A program made the translations under genes and the position numbers. DNA of 64,000 nt from Dickeya oryzae (GTDB taxonomy: Bacteria; Pseudomonadota; Gammaproteobacteria; Enterobacterales; Enterobacteriaceae): the NCBI RefSeq assembly GCF_009372235.1, contig NZ_ML762922.1, positions 141,503 through 205,502 of the forward strand, given 5' to 3'. Every line of letters begins with the position of its first letter. Positions within the stretch are counted from its first letter, which is position 1. The notes below the pieces were generated by a model. It made no database searches. It was not told the origin of the DNA and saw only the letters and a program-made list of their open reading frames with translations. Below, one piece after another: positions 35,485 through 44,295 of the stretch.

Positions 35485-36327
35485 ATGCATATTACAGAAA
35501 ACGATGGCATTACCCATTTGGGGGTGCGCTCCAGCTACCCGGACAAATACGACCCGACGCTGCTCGAAGCACTGCCGCGCGCCCGTGGCCGTGATCTGGT
35601 AGGCCTGAGCGGTGCATCCCTGCCGTTTGACGGCTACGATCTGTGGACGGCCTTTGAGCTGTCGTGGCTCAATCGCAAGGGAAAACCACTGGTGGGTATT
35701 GCTGAATTCATTATTCCGGCCAGTTCGGAAAACCTGATCGAATCCAAATCGTTCAAACTGTACCTCAACAGTTTTAACCAGACTCGTTTTCAGGATATCG
35801 GCGAAGTACACGCCACCCTGATCAAAGACCTGTCCGCTGCCGCCAATGGCGATGTTAAAGTCACACTGTACCCGGGGTTGACCGGTTATTCATCACAGAT
35901 CGATACCCTGCCCGGCATCAACATCGACGAGCTGGATATTGAAGTGAACGATTACGGCTTTAATCCTGATTATTTACAGCACGCTGTACGTGACAACGCG
36001 CCGCACGTCACCGAAACCCTGTGCTCCAATCTGCTGAAATCTAACTGCCTGGTCACGTATCAGCCGGACTGGGGCAGCGTGGTCATCAAATACCAAGGCC
36101 GACAAATCGACCGGGAAGCGCTGCTGCGTTATCTGATTTCGTTCCGCCAGCACAATGAATTCCACGAACAGTGTGTCGAGCGCATTTTTAATGACCTAAA
36201 ACGTTACTGCCAACCGGAAAAACTGACCGTGTTCGCCCGTTATACCCGTCGTGGCGGCCTGGACATCAACCCGTTCCGTAGCGACTTTGAAACCGAAGCC
36301 ACTACCGGTCGTCTGGTTCGTCAGTAA
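35485..36327 (+). CDS. queF: NADPH-dependent 7-cyano-7-deazaguanine reductase QueF
   Basis: This 280-residue bimodular (YqcD-type) QueF reduces preQ0 to preQ1 in queuosine synthesis. The catalytic Cys and Asp are in [14 protein letters not shown], and the substrate-binding Glu lies in the following [15 protein letters not shown]. The N-terminal module has the family [17 protein letters not shown]. The length matches E. coli QueF (282). It is the third gene of the XRE-transporter-queF unit, with AAGGA about ten bases before the start. Its last 26 bp overlap the convergent dmlR-like gene. Confidence 0.95.
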   Translation: MHITENDGITHLGVRSSYPDKYDPTLLEALPRARGRDLVGLSGASLPFDGYDLWTAFELSWLNRKGKPLVGIAEFIIPASSENLIESKSFKLYLNSFNQTRFQDIGEVHATLIKDLSAAANGDVKVTLYPGLTGYSSQIDTLPGINIDELDIEVNDYGFNPDYLQHAVRDNAPHVTETLCSNLLKSNCLVTYQPDWGSVVIKYQGRQIDREALLRYLISFRQHNEFHEQCVERIFNDLKRYCQPEKLTVFARYTRRGGLDINPFRSDFETEATTGRLVRQ

Positions 36328-37261
36328 TACCGTGCGCCTCTCCACCTTCGGAGAGGCGCTGCCCGCTTTCTTCCCGTTGCGGTAAATACTGTTTCAGCCA
36401 GGCGATAAACGCTGAAATGCGCGCAGGTACATGCCGCCGCTGCTGATAAACCGCGTAGATATCCGCCTCTGGCATGATGTAATCCGGTAATAACGCCACC
36501 AGCCTCCCGTTACCAAGCCAGGAACGCACGTCCCACAACGAACGCAAAATAATGCCGTGTCCGTCCAGCGCGTAGCGCATGATCACCTCACCATCATTGG
36601 CAGAAAGATTGCCAAAAGCCCGATGGGTAAACTCGTGTCCATCACGATAAAAACGCCATAAGCCGTAATCGCTCTCATACTGACGCAACACCAGACAATT
36701 GTGCTCAGCAAGGTCTGCCACAGTTTTCGGTGTACCACAACGCGCCAGATACGCGGGTGAGGCACACAGTACCCGCGGATTTGCCATCAACCGATGTGCG
36801 ACCAGTCGGGAGTCTGGCGGCGCACCGAAGCGAATATCAATGTCGACACCGGCATCCAGCATATTGAGCGGCTGGCTGGTGAGCTGCAACTGCACTTCCA
36901 GTTCCGGGTGCAGGCGGGCAAATTCGGAAATCAGCGGCGCGATGTGGCGTCGCCCAAAACCGAACGAGGCATTCACGGTCAATCGCCCACGCAGCGTAAG
37001 CTGATTACGACGTACCTGACTCTCCAGCTCCTCGATTTCATGCAGAATCGGCAACGCGCCTTCGGCGTATAGCTGGCCTTCCGGCGTCAAATCCAACCGG
37101 CGGGTGGTACGTCTGATCAATTGCACGCCCAGACGTTGCTCCAGTTGCGTCAGGCGTTTGCTGACAGCAGGCAGCGACAGCCCACTTTCACGCGCCACCG
37201 CCGTCAAACTACCGAGCGCGGCAATGCGGCTAAAGAACAACAAATCGTCGATTGAGCGCAT
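36302..37261 (-). CDS. dmlR: LysR-family regulator, DmlR-like
   Basis: This 319-residue LysR regulator has an N-terminal HTH ([30 protein letters not shown]) and a substrate-binding domain ([20 protein letters not shown]). It is divergent from the D-malate/tartrate dehydrogenase gene, with 120 bp between the start codons. That matches the E. coli dmlR-dmlA pair, in which DmlR activates dmlA with D-malate. Its C-terminal tail ([20 protein letters not shown]) is Glu/Gly-rich and extends across the end of queF. The name is by homology and context. Confidence 0.82.
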   Translation of the reverse strand: MRSIDDLLFFSRIAALGSLTAVARESGLSLPAVSKRLTQLEQRLGVQLIRRTTRRLDLTPEGQLYAEGALPILHEIEELESQVRRNQLTLRGRLTVNASFGFGRRHIAPLISEFARLHPELEVQLQLTSQPLNMLDAGVDIDIRFGAPPDSRLVAHRLMANPRVLCASPAYLARCGTPKTVADLAEHNCLVLRQYESDYGLWRFYRDGHEFTHRAFGNLSANDGEVIMRYALDGHGIILRSLWDVRSWLGNGRLVALLPDYIMPEADIYAVYQQRRHVPARISAFIAWLKQYLPQREESGQRLSEGGEAHGITDEPDDR

Positions 37262-37381
37262 TTATTCTTCTCTTTTATTCAACAATACCTTTACCAGAAG
37301 CGGAATTGTTTACAGCAGGAAGAGTAAATACACTTTCTGTTATCCGAGTGCAATCGTTCAAAAAAACATTCAGGAGTTGCC

Positions 37382-38467
37382 ATGTCTCAACCGCATTACC
37401 GTATCGCCGTCATCCCCGGCGACGGCATCGGCAAGGAAGTGATGCCGGAAGGGGTACGCGTTCTTACCCGTACTGCTGAGCTGTTTGATATCCGGCTAGA
37501 GTGGGAATGGTTTGATTTTGCCAGCGCCGATTACTACCTCCAGCACGGCAAGATGCTGCCGGATAACTGGTTTACGCTGCTCAAAGGCTTCGATGCCATC
37601 TACTTTGGTGCGGTAGGCTGGCCGGACGTGGTGCCGGACCATGTATCGCTGTGGCAGTCGCTACTGTTATTCCGCCGTGAGTTCGATCAGTACGTCAACC
37701 TGCGTCCCTGCCGCCTGATGCCGGGGGTGAAAGCGCCGCTGGCCGGTCGCGAGCCTGGTGATATCGACTTTTATATCGTGCGTGAAAATACCGAAGGCGA
37801 GTATTCCAGCGTCGGCGGCACCATGTTCGCCGGAACCGAGCGCGAAGTGGTCATTCAGGAAACGGTGATGACCCGCGTTGGCGTTGACCGCATCCTCAAA
37901 TTTGCCTATGACCTGGCGATGAAGCGCCCGAAAAAGCACCTGACCTCCGCCACCAAATCCAACGGTATCGCTATCACGATGCCGTACTGGGACAGCCGCG
38001 TCGCCGAAATGGGCACCCGCTATCCCGAGGTGAAAGTCGACAAATACCACATTGATATTCTCACCGCCAACTTCGTGCTACACCCGGACTGGTTTGACGT
38101 GGTGGTCGCCAGTAATCTGTTTGGCGACATTTTGTCCGACCTTGGCCCTGCCTGTACCGGTACCATCGGGATTGCGCCTTCGGCCAATATCAACCCGGAA
38201 CGCACCTTCCCCAGCCTGTTTGAACCAGTACATGGCTCAGCGCCGGATATCGCCGGTAAAGGTATCGCCAACCCCATCGGCCAAATCTGGTGCGGGGCGA
38301 TGATGCTGGAGCATCTGGGACATGACGACGCCGGGGCCGCGGTGCTCAGCGCCATTGAGCGTGTGCTGGAGCAAGGCCCGGGCAACGCACCGTTAACGAA
38401 AGACCTCGGCGGCAACGGCAATACCGCAGCACTGGGTGAGGCGATTGCGCGGGCAGTGCGCCGCTAA
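37382..38467 (+). CDS. dmlA: D-malate dehydrogenase / tartrate dehydrogenase
   Basis: This 361-residue member of the isocitrate/isopropylmalate dehydrogenase family is close to E. coli DmlA (361 residues). Motifs include the N-terminal VIPGDGIGKEVMPEGVRVL, the substrate Arg cluster FRREFDQYVNLRPCRL, YIVRENTEGEYSS, the Lys in LTSATKSNGIAI, the metal Asp residues in VVASNLFGDILSDLGPACTG and the cofactor loop EPVHGSAPDIAGKGIANPIG. It oxidatively decarboxylates D-malate to pyruvate with NAD, and relatives also oxidise L-tartrate. It supports growth on plant acids. AGGAG lies six bases before the ATG. Confidence 0.92.
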   Translation: MSQPHYRIAVIPGDGIGKEVMPEGVRVLTRTAELFDIRLEWEWFDFASADYYLQHGKMLPDNWFTLLKGFDAIYFGAVGWPDVVPDHVSLWQSLLLFRREFDQYVNLRPCRLMPGVKAPLAGREPGDIDFYIVRENTEGEYSSVGGTMFAGTEREVVIQETVMTRVGVDRILKFAYDLAMKRPKKHLTSATKSNGIAITMPYWDSRVAEMGTRYPEVKVDKYHIDILTANFVLHPDWFDVVVASNLFGDILSDLGPACTGTIGIAPSANINPERTFPSLFEPVHGSAPDIAGKGIANPIGQIWCGAMMLEHLGHDDAGAAVLSAIERVLEQGPGNAPLTKDLGGNGNTAALGEAIARAVRR

Positions 38468-38503
38468 CCGCATCAGCATGCAGTAACAACCCGCTCGAAA
38501 AAC

Positions 38504-38529
38504 AAAAAGGCCGCTATCATAGCGGCCTT
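38504..38529. terminator. Bidirectional terminator between dmlA and the GNAT-like gene
   Basis: AAGGCCGCTA, TCA and TAGCGGCCTT form a perfect stem. On the minus strand it is followed by TTTTTGTTTTT, ending the convergent GNAT-like gene. It lies 37 bp after dmlA. The same stem sequence occurs again at 39395-39423. Confidence 0.85.
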
Positions 38530-38594
38530 CAGACTATCACACGGTAAACTATCACAAGGTAAATAGAGCACGTTTTACATAGGTTGGCGTTACA

Positions 38595-39218
38595 TCAGGC
38601 TGCTGATTTGTCTCGCTTGCGTTCAGCCACCAGTACGACCCCTTTTCGTGATTCATTCGGCGCAAGGCTCCAGATGTCGCTCTCTGGGATACTGTGTCCA
38701 TCGTATCGGACACGTTCACCGTCATACGGCCAGAAAGCACGTCGTTCTGAGTCGAACACAAACACATCAATGCCGATCTCTTTACGTGCCATACGCGCCC
38801 ACAGTGCCTTCCCGCCTGGAAATTGCAGGTTATCGCTTACCAGCACAATGCCGTCATTAATGAGTGCTTTATACATAGCACTGGCGACATTGGCATTTCG
38901 TTCGCGCTTGGTGACAATCACGCCTTCAACCTGTGCAGAATGCGCATTCATCGGCTGCAGATTCTCGTAATAACCAATGACAGCCAGAATGGTTTCGGTT
39001 TCGTCGTCGCTGTTACGGGATTTCAGGTCAATCTTTGCTACCACAACATGCCGTAAATCACCAGCAACGTCATCGGGTTCGCCATATATGGCAACGGCAT
39101 GGTGTTGATCATTGTGAATATAAATATCCACAGCCCGACCGTTTACACTCGTTTCGCCAATTTTCCGGTATTCCCGCGCCATAGTGGCAGGGCTATATGA
39201 CATAGGAAGAATCGCCAT
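38595..39218 (-). CDS. Conserved hypothetical protein, possible GNAT fold
   Basis: The segment VEGVIVTKRERNANVASAMYKALINDG followed by LVSDNLQFPGGKALWARMARK in this 207-residue soluble protein resembles the acetyl-CoA-binding core and following strand-helix of GNAT acetyltransferases, in the divergent form found in phage and genomic-island proteins. No catalytic residue can be assigned. GGGAG nine bases before 39218 favours that start; the frame extends to 39263. It is flanked by two nearly identical hairpin terminators and has no functional neighbour, which makes a recently inserted gene plausible. The function is unknown. Confidence 0.6.
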   Translation of the reverse strand: MAILPMSYSPATMAREYRKIGETSVNGRAVDIYIHNDQHHAVAIYGEPDDVAGDLRHVVVAKIDLKSRNSDDETETILAVIGYYENLQPMNAHSAQVEGVIVTKRERNANVASAMYKALINDGIVLVSDNLQFPGGKALWARMARKEIGIDVFVFDSERRAFWPYDGERVRYDGHSIPESDIWSLAPNESRKGVVLVAERKRDKSAA

Positions 39219-39394
39219 ATCAAAACTCCCGCTATCGTTGAGAACTGGTGACATTGTAAGCATAGCCTGTTGTAGTTGTTGGGATTGATAATATCAAACA
39301 TCATGCCTATCTATTAGCCATTTAAGCGAGAGTAGCAAAACGCAATAACCCAGAGCTTATACAGAAGATGAATATGTTCATACCCAACGAAAAC

Positions 39395-39423
39395 AAGAAG
39401 GCCGCTATCATAGCGGCCTTCTT
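39395..39423 (-). terminator. Perfect hairpin terminator of the small transcription unit
   Basis: AAGAAGGCCGCTA, TCA and TAGCGGCCTTCTT form a 13-bp perfect stem. Read on the minus strand it is followed by TGTTTTCG. It lies 26 bp beyond the stop of the 27-codon frame at 39450-39533 and shares its core with the terminator at 38504-38529. Confidence 0.75.
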
Positions 39424-39449
39424 ATTCGTATCTTGGTCTGCTTAGGCAA

Positions 39450-39533
39450 TTAATGCATCGCACCCGGCGGGATGTCTTTGTAAGCATTGACATAAGCGAT
39501 CAGCAGTCTTCTCAGAAATTTACGCACGTTCAT
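39450..39533 (-). CDS. Putative 27-residue small protein
   Basis: A minus-strand frame encodes MNVRKFLRRLLIAYVNAYKD and ends IPPGAMH. It begins with a basic amphipathic helix (RKFLRRLLIAYVNAY) and ends Pro-Pro-Gly. AAGG lies just before the ATG, rather close. A strong terminator follows 26 bp later, a TACAAT-like -10 hexamer lies about 42 bp upstream (39575-39580, minus strand) and a perfect CRP palindrome stands further upstream. Together these suggest a real short transcript, either for this peptide or as a small RNA. I do not recognise the family. Confidence 0.5.
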   Translation of the reverse strand: MNVRKFLRRLLIAYVNAYKDIPPGAMH

Positions 39534-39606
39534 CACCTTGGTTAACGACTTATTTGTGAACTTTCTGGTAAAAGATTGTACGTTTTGTTGAATTCAGCCG
39601 CAATAC

Positions 39607-39628
39607 TTTTGTGATAGCTATCACAAAA
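39607..39628. promoter_or_regulatory. Perfect palindromic CRP-type binding site
   Basis: TTTTGTGA, TAGCTA and TCACAAAA form a perfect 22-bp palindrome with the CRP consensus TGTGA-N6-TCACA, centred at 39617.5. It lies between the small minus-strand unit and the plus-strand mdtG gene. The centre is about 37 bp upstream of a TACAAT hexamer on the minus strand, which does not fit the standard -41.5 or -61.5 spacing exactly, so the regulated promoter is uncertain. Confidence 0.75.
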
Positions 39629-39867
39629 AAATCAGACTCACGTTTTAGTTTCCCCACTTAACCCGGTCATGCCGCCTGCTCATTTCTTCTCTATAGCCGC
39701 GCTTTTTTGCAACCAAAAACACCTCACTATCCGGGTTTGGATTATTCTTTGATCTATAAAATTATTTCCCGGCTAAGACAAAAGCAGCCATACTAACGGG
39801 GCTGCGTAATTCAGCGCGGCACTGGCGCGCTTGCCCCGGCCTTTTACTGACGATGTAAACCTGCCCT

Positions 39868-41061
39868 ATGGAAACCTGGAAACTCAACCTCTTCGCCGCC
39901 TGGCTGGGATGCTTTTTTACCGGCATGGCAATGAGCCAGATACTCCCGTTTCTGCCGCTCTATATCGAACACCTTGGGGTCACTGACCACACCGCCCTGA
40001 ATTTGTGGTCAGGACTGGTGTTCAGTTCGGCATTTTTGGTTTCAGCCATTGTCGCACCGCTATGGGGCAGTCTGGCCGACCGCAAAGGTCGCAAGCTGAT
40101 GCTGCTGCGTGCCGCGCTTGGTATGTCGCTGATCATGGGGCTACAAGGCATGGCGACCAACGTCTGGCAACTGTTTATGCTGCGCGCACTGATGGGGCTG
40201 ACTTCCGGCTACATTCCTAACGCCATGGCGCTGATTGCCTCGCAAGTACCACGCAGCCGCAGCGGTTGGGCGCTCGGCACGCTGTCGACCGGGCAAGTCG
40301 CCGGGGTGTTGATTGGGCCACTGCTTGGCGGCTTTATGGCCGATACCATCGGTTTGCGTATGGTGTTTTTCATCACCTCCGCCATGCTGTTTATCTGTTT
40401 TCTGATTACGCTGTTCGCTATCCGCGAAAACGCGATTACCGTCAGTAAAAAAGCGCAGCTCAGCGGTCGGGCCGTATTCGCCTCGCTGCCTTACCCGCTA
40501 CTGATTATCAGCCTGTGCGTCACCACCATGATGATTCAGATGGCGAACGGCTCCATCAGCCCTATTCTGACGCTGTTTATCCGCGACTTGTCGCCTGACA
40601 TTGACAACATCGCCTTTATCAGCGGGATCATCGCCGCCGTACCGGGTGTGTCGGCGCTGCTGTCCGCCCCCCGCCTCGGCAAACTGGGGGATCGCATCGG
40701 TTCTCAGCGGGTGTTGATCGTCGCGTTATTCCTGTGCGCCCTGCTGTTTTTCCTGATGTCGGCGGTGCAAAGCTCTGTCCAGCTCGGGATTCTGCGTTTC
40801 GCGTTAGGGTTCGCCGATGGTGCGCTGATGCCCGCCGTGCAGGCGCTGCTGGTCAAATACAGTAGCCAGCAGGTCACCGGACGTATTTTCGGTTATAACC
40901 AGTCCTGTATGTATTTGGGCAACGTGGTCGGCCCGCTGCTGGGTTCCACGGTCTCCGCTACGTTGGGCTACCGTTGGGTTTTTCTGGTTACCGCACTGCT
41001 GGTGCTGATTAACGGCATCCAACTGATGGTGAGCTTCGCCCGCCTGCCAAAAAAAGTCTGA
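39868..41061 (+). CDS. mdtG: MFS multidrug efflux protein MdtG
   Basis: This 397-residue, 12-span drug:proton antiporter matches E. coli MdtG (YceE, 408 residues) along its length: [32 protein letters not shown], motif [61 protein letters not shown] and [18 protein letters not shown]. coli MdtG gives resistance to fosfomycin and deoxycholate. No strong Shine-Dalgarno is visible. It is a monocistronic gene closed by a hairpin at 41070. Confidence 0.92.
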   Translation: METWKLNLFAAWLGCFFTGMAMSQILPFLPLYIEHLGVTDHTALNLWSGLVFSSAFLVSAIVAPLWGSLADRKGRKLMLLRAALGMSLIMGLQGMATNVWQLFMLRALMGLTSGYIPNAMALIASQVPRSRSGWALGTLSTGQVAGVLIGPLLGGFMADTIGLRMVFFITSAMLFICFLITLFAIRENAITVSKKAQLSGRAVFASLPYPLLIISLCVTTMMIQMANGSISPILTLFIRDLSPDIDNIAFISGIIAAVPGVSALLSAPRLGKLGDRIGSQRVLIVALFLCALLFFLMSAVQSSVQLGILRFALGFADGALMPAVQALLVKYSSQQVTGRIFGYNQSCMYLGNVVGPLLGSTVSATLGYRWVFLVTALLVLINGIQLMVSFARLPKKV

Positions 41062-41069
41062 CCTCGTCA

Positions 41070-41093
41070 GGGAAGCCGTGTCGTCGGCTTCCC
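41070..41093 (+). terminator. Hairpin after mdtG
   Basis: GGGAAGCCG, TGTCGT and CGGCTTCCC form a perfect 9-bp stem starting 8 bp after the mdtG stop. The T-run is poor (CTC). Confidence 0.6.
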
Positions 41094-41168
41094 CTCACCG
41101 TGGCTGGATCTTCGATTGTTCATCCTGCTTTCATGTTTTTGTCATCCTTGTCGCCAAAGATAGCGCCT

Positions 41169-41184
41169 GTGCAAACGTATGCAC
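41169..41184. promoter_or_regulatory. LacI/GalR-type operator before the ABC operon
   Basis: GTGCAAACGTATGCAC is a near-palindrome with the central CG and the TGCAAACG half typical of LacI/GalR-family operators. It lies 21 bp before the start of the binding-protein gene, where a repressor would block the promoter. The LacI regulator at the far end of this operon is the natural ligand-responsive partner. Confidence 0.6.
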
Positions 41185-41205
41185 TCCTGACAAAAGGCGC
41201 TCACT

Positions 41206-41250
41206 ATGTTTGGCAAAGATATGTTCGGCAAGAATATGTTTGGCAACACC
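41206..41250 (+). repeat. 15-bp triplication at the binding-protein start codon
   Basis: ATGTTTGGCAAAGAT, ATGTTCGGCAAGAAT and ATGTTTGGCAACACC follow each other exactly. They encode MFGKD, MFGKN and MFGNT and offer three in-frame start codons ahead of the signal peptide. Confidence 0.9.
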
Positions 41251-42486
41251 ACTCACTCACACAGTAAGACTTCCCTTTCCCGTCTGTTGCTCGCCGTGGG
41301 TCTGGCATGCAGCATGACATCGCAGGCCGCTGATCTGGTCATCGCCGGACGCGATGACGTTTACGGCAAAGCACTCGACAGTACGCTGGCCCGTTTCCAG
41401 CAACAGCACCCCGGCAAGCAGATCGAACTGCTGAAACTGCCCTACGCCAACCTGTATGAAAAACTGGTGATTTCCCTGCGGGAAAACGCCTCGTCCTACG
41501 ACCTGATGCTGATGGACGACAGCTGGAGCCCGGAATTCGCCGGTAATGGCTGGCTACAACCACTGCCGGAAAGCCTGCAAAGCAGCGATTTTATTCCAGC
41601 GGTACTGAATGTCTCACGCGTGCCGGAAAACAGCGGCCCGGCGTACAGCCTGCCGGTGGTCGGTAACGTGGCAATGTTTGCTTATCGCCAGGACCTGTTC
41701 GATAAACACCAGCTCAAAGCACCTGCCAACTGGGATGCGGTATTAAGCGATGCCAAAACCCTGCAACAGCAGGAGCCGGGGGTTTCCGGCGTGGTGTTCC
41801 GTGGCATGAAGGGCAACCCGATTGTGTCCGGCTTTATGCCAATGCTGTGGGCCTACGGCGGCAACGTCATCACCAACGGCAAAGCCTCGCTGGATTCGCC
41901 GCAAGCACTTCAGGCGCTCAATACCCTCAAGGCGCTGAAAGCCTTCGCGCCGACCGGGGTTGAGGTGTACAACGCCGCCGATGTCCGTCAGGCGATGGAG
42001 CAAGGTAAAGCGGCGATGGCGATCGAAGTCTGGCCTGCCTGGGCGGCAACACTGGACGATGCTGACAAATCTAAGGTGGTCGGCAAAATGACGTTGCAAC
42101 CGGCACCGGGGCAAAACGTCGGCCCATCACCGATGCTGGGTATCTGGCAGATGGCTATTGCCAAAAACAGCCAGCACAGCGAACTGGCGCAGCAATTCCT
42201 GAGCTACCTCACCAGCGCGGAAAACCAGAAAGCGCTGGCGCTGGAGCTGGGACTGCCGCCGACTCGCCGCAGCGTCTATCAGGATGCGCAAGTGGTGCAG
42301 AAATACCGCTGGTATCCGGCACAGCTGGCAGCACTGGAAGCGGGCAAGGCGCGTCCTCGTATCCGCAACTGGCAGGAAGTGGAAAGCATCCTCGGCGACT
42401 ACCTGCAACTGGCACTGATGGATCAAATGCCAGCGAAGGTCGCGTTAGAACAGGCTAATCAAAAGATCGCACAGGTCCTGAAATAA
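41206..42486 (+). CDS. Extracellular solute-binding protein of a CUT1-type ABC importer
   Basis: This 426-residue periplasmic binding protein of the MalE/UgpB class has a signal peptide (LSRLLLAVGLACSMTSQA, then ADL) preceded by an unusual MFGKD-MFGKN-MFGNT repeat. The mature part shows ARFQQQHPGKQIELLKLPY, SSYDLMLMDDSWSPEFAGNGWLQ and MGIEVWP-type motifs (KAAMAIEVWPAW) common to carbohydrate-binding cluster D proteins. AAGG precedes the first ATG at a spacing of nine, so I keep the long start, but either later Met is possible. It heads an operon with two permeases, an ATPase, a metallo-hydrolase and a LacI regulator. The ligand is not known; a sugar or sugar phosphodiester is likely. Confidence 0.85.
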   Translation: MFGKDMFGKNMFGNTTHSHSKTSLSRLLLAVGLACSMTSQAADLVIAGRDDVYGKALDSTLARFQQQHPGKQIELLKLPYANLYEKLVISLRENASSYDLMLMDDSWSPEFAGNGWLQPLPESLQSSDFIPAVLNVSRVPENSGPAYSLPVVGNVAMFAYRQDLFDKHQLKAPANWDAVLSDAKTLQQQEPGVSGVVFRGMKGNPIVSGFMPMLWAYGGNVITNGKASLDSPQALQALNTLKALKAFAPTGVEVYNAADVRQAMEQGKAAMAIEVWPAWAATLDDADKSKVVGKMTLQPAPGQNVGPSPMLGIWQMAIAKNSQHSELAQQFLSYLTSAENQKALALELGLPPTRRSVYQDAQVVQKYRWYPAQLAALEAGKARPRIRNWQEVESILGDYLQLALMDQMPAKVALEQANQKIAQVLK

Positions 42487-42487
42487 T

Positions 42488-42532
42488 ACGTACTGAAGTA
42501 ACACGAGCCTAAGTAACACGTACTGAAGTAAC
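42488..42532. repeat. 15-bp tandem repeat between binding protein and permease
   Basis: ACGTACTGAAGTAAC, ACGAGCCTAAGTAAC and ACGTACTGAAGTAAC follow each other. The first and third copies are identical. The array fills part of the 103-bp gap after the binding-protein gene. Confidence 0.95.
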
Positions 42533-42589
42533 ACGCATCAACATGACTGTTTTCGGGCGGGCCACGGTCCGCCCACGCAAGGACACCCC

Positions 42590-43462
42590 ATGCATTTTGA
42601 CTCCCGCTGGCAACGCTGGCTGCTGCTCCTGCCCGCCGCCACGCTACTGCTACTGCTGACGCTCTACCCCATCGGCCAGATGCTGCTTTACTCCTTCAGC
42701 AAGGTCGATTATGCCGCCGCCAGCCGCAGTTGGGTCGGGTTGGAGAACTACCGCCAGTTGTTCGACGACTGGTTCTTCACCACCAGCCTGAAAAACACCC
42801 TGCTGTTTTCAGTCGGCAGTTCGCTGTTACAAGTGCTGCTGGGACTGGTATTGGCGTTATTGCTGTACCGCCATTTTCCCGGTCGCCAGTGGGTGTTGAG
42901 CCTGCTGATTTACCCCATGATGATCTCCACGCTGGTGTGCTCAGCCATCTGGCGCGTGTGGTTTCATTACGATTTTGGTCTGCTGAATAATTGCCTGACC
43001 GCGTTGGGGCTGATGCCGCAACCGTGGCTATCCAGCCCGCATCTGGCGCTGTGGTCGCTGATGCTGGTGGATATCTGGCAGTGGACGCCGATGGCATGTC
43101 TTATCATTCTTGCCGGATTACAGGGCATCCCCAAAGACGTACTGGAAGCGGCGCAAAGCGACGGAGCCAATGGCTGGAAACGGCTGTGGTACGTCACGTT
43201 GCCACTTATCCGCCAGCCTCTGATGCTGGCGCTGCTACTGCGCTCCATCGACACCTTCAAGCTGTTCGACAAAGTGTACGCCCTGACCGGCGGTGGCCCC
43301 GGTTATGCCACCGAAACCCTGTCGCTGTACATCTATCAGCAAGGCTTCAAGTTTTTTAATCTGGGACTCGCCAGCGCCGGGGCAGTCATTATGCTGCTGT
43401 TCGCCGCAGCCATGAGCCTGGTCTACGCCTGGCAGCTACTGCGTGGAGGGAAAAGCGCATGA
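42590..43462 (+). CDS. Sugar ABC transporter permease (MalF/UgpA class)
   Basis: This 290-residue inner-membrane permease has six spans, beginning RWQRWLLLLPAATLLLLLTLYP. The cytoplasmic EAA loop that docks on the ATPase reads LEAAQSDGANGWKRLWYVTLP. It pairs with the second permease, whose start overlaps its stop (ATGA). AAGGA lies six bases before the ATG. Confidence 0.9.
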   Translation: MHFDSRWQRWLLLLPAATLLLLLTLYPIGQMLLYSFSKVDYAAASRSWVGLENYRQLFDDWFFTTSLKNTLLFSVGSSLLQVLLGLVLALLLYRHFPGRQWVLSLLIYPMMISTLVCSAIWRVWFHYDFGLLNNCLTALGLMPQPWLSSPHLALWSLMLVDIWQWTPMACLIILAGLQGIPKDVLEAAQSDGANGWKRLWYVTLPLIRQPLMLALLLRSIDTFKLFDKVYALTGGGPGYATETLSLYIYQQGFKFFNLGLASAGAVIMLLFAAAMSLVYAWQLLRGGKSA

Positions 43463-44286
43463 GACTCCCCTACTGGCTGACGGCACTACGTGCCCTGGCG
43501 CTGGCTATCGCGTTGCTGTTTTTCACCTTACCGATCCTGTGGATGGTGGCAGCGGCGTTTAAATCCACCGCAGAATTCTCCAGCCTTTCCAGCCCGTTCT
43601 GGCCGCAACAGTGGACGCTCACTCACCTCAAGAGCCTGCTGGATAATGGCGTTGGCGCACGGCTGTTTAATACCCTCTGGGTCGCGGCGGGTGCCACCGC
43701 GTTATCGCTGATAACCGGTTTTATGGCTGCCTATACGCTGGCACGCCACCGCTTCCCGGCACGACTGGATAGCCTGTTCCTGCTGTTGGTGCTGTTGATC
43801 AAGATGATGCCGCCGATGGTGGTGGCCATCCCGCTGTATTCGTTGCTCAAATCGCTGCACCTGCTCAACAGTCTGGCCGGGCTGATGCTGGCGTATCAGG
43901 TCTACACCCTGCCGTTTTGTATCTGGATGCTGCTCAGTTTTATCCGCGATGTGCCGCTGTCGCTGGAAGAAGCCGCCGCGATGGACGGTGCCGGGCTGTG
44001 GCGACGGTTGCGTTACATCGTGCTGCCGGTGTGTGCTCCCGGTCTGGTCGCCACGGCTATCTTCACCCTGATCATGGCCTGGAACGAATTTCTGTTTGCC
44101 CTGCTGTATCTGCAAACCCCACAGCAATTCACGCTGCCGCTGTTTATCGCCAACTTCATGACTGAAAACCAGATCTACTGGGGAGAACTGATGAGCATCG
44201 GGTTGCTGTCTTCGCTGCCGGTGTTGCTGGTGGCGGGCTTTGTTCAACGTTATTTGCTGCGCGGCTTTGCCGTCAGCCAGAAATAG
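43459..44286 (+). CDS. Sugar ABC transporter permease (MalG/UgpE class)
   Basis: This 275-residue permease is the second half of the membrane channel. It begins with a membrane span (ALALAIALLFFTLPILWMVA) and has the EAA loop LEEAAAMDGAGLWRRLRYIV and a C-terminal span near LSSLPVLLVAGFVQRYL. It is translationally coupled to the first permease and followed 9 bp later by the ATPase gene. Confidence 0.9.
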   Translation: MRLPYWLTALRALALAIALLFFTLPILWMVAAAFKSTAEFSSLSSPFWPQQWTLTHLKSLLDNGVGARLFNTLWVAAGATALSLITGFMAAYTLARHRFPARLDSLFLLLVLLIKMMPPMVVAIPLYSLLKSLHLLNSLAGLMLAYQVYTLPFCIWMLLSFIRDVPLSLEEAAAMDGAGLWRRLRYIVLPVCAPGLVATAIFTLIMAWNEFLFALLYLQTPQQFTLPLFIANFMTENQIYWGELMSIGLLSSLPVLLVAGFVQRYLLRGFAVSQK

Positions 44287-44295
44287 GATTCGCGG

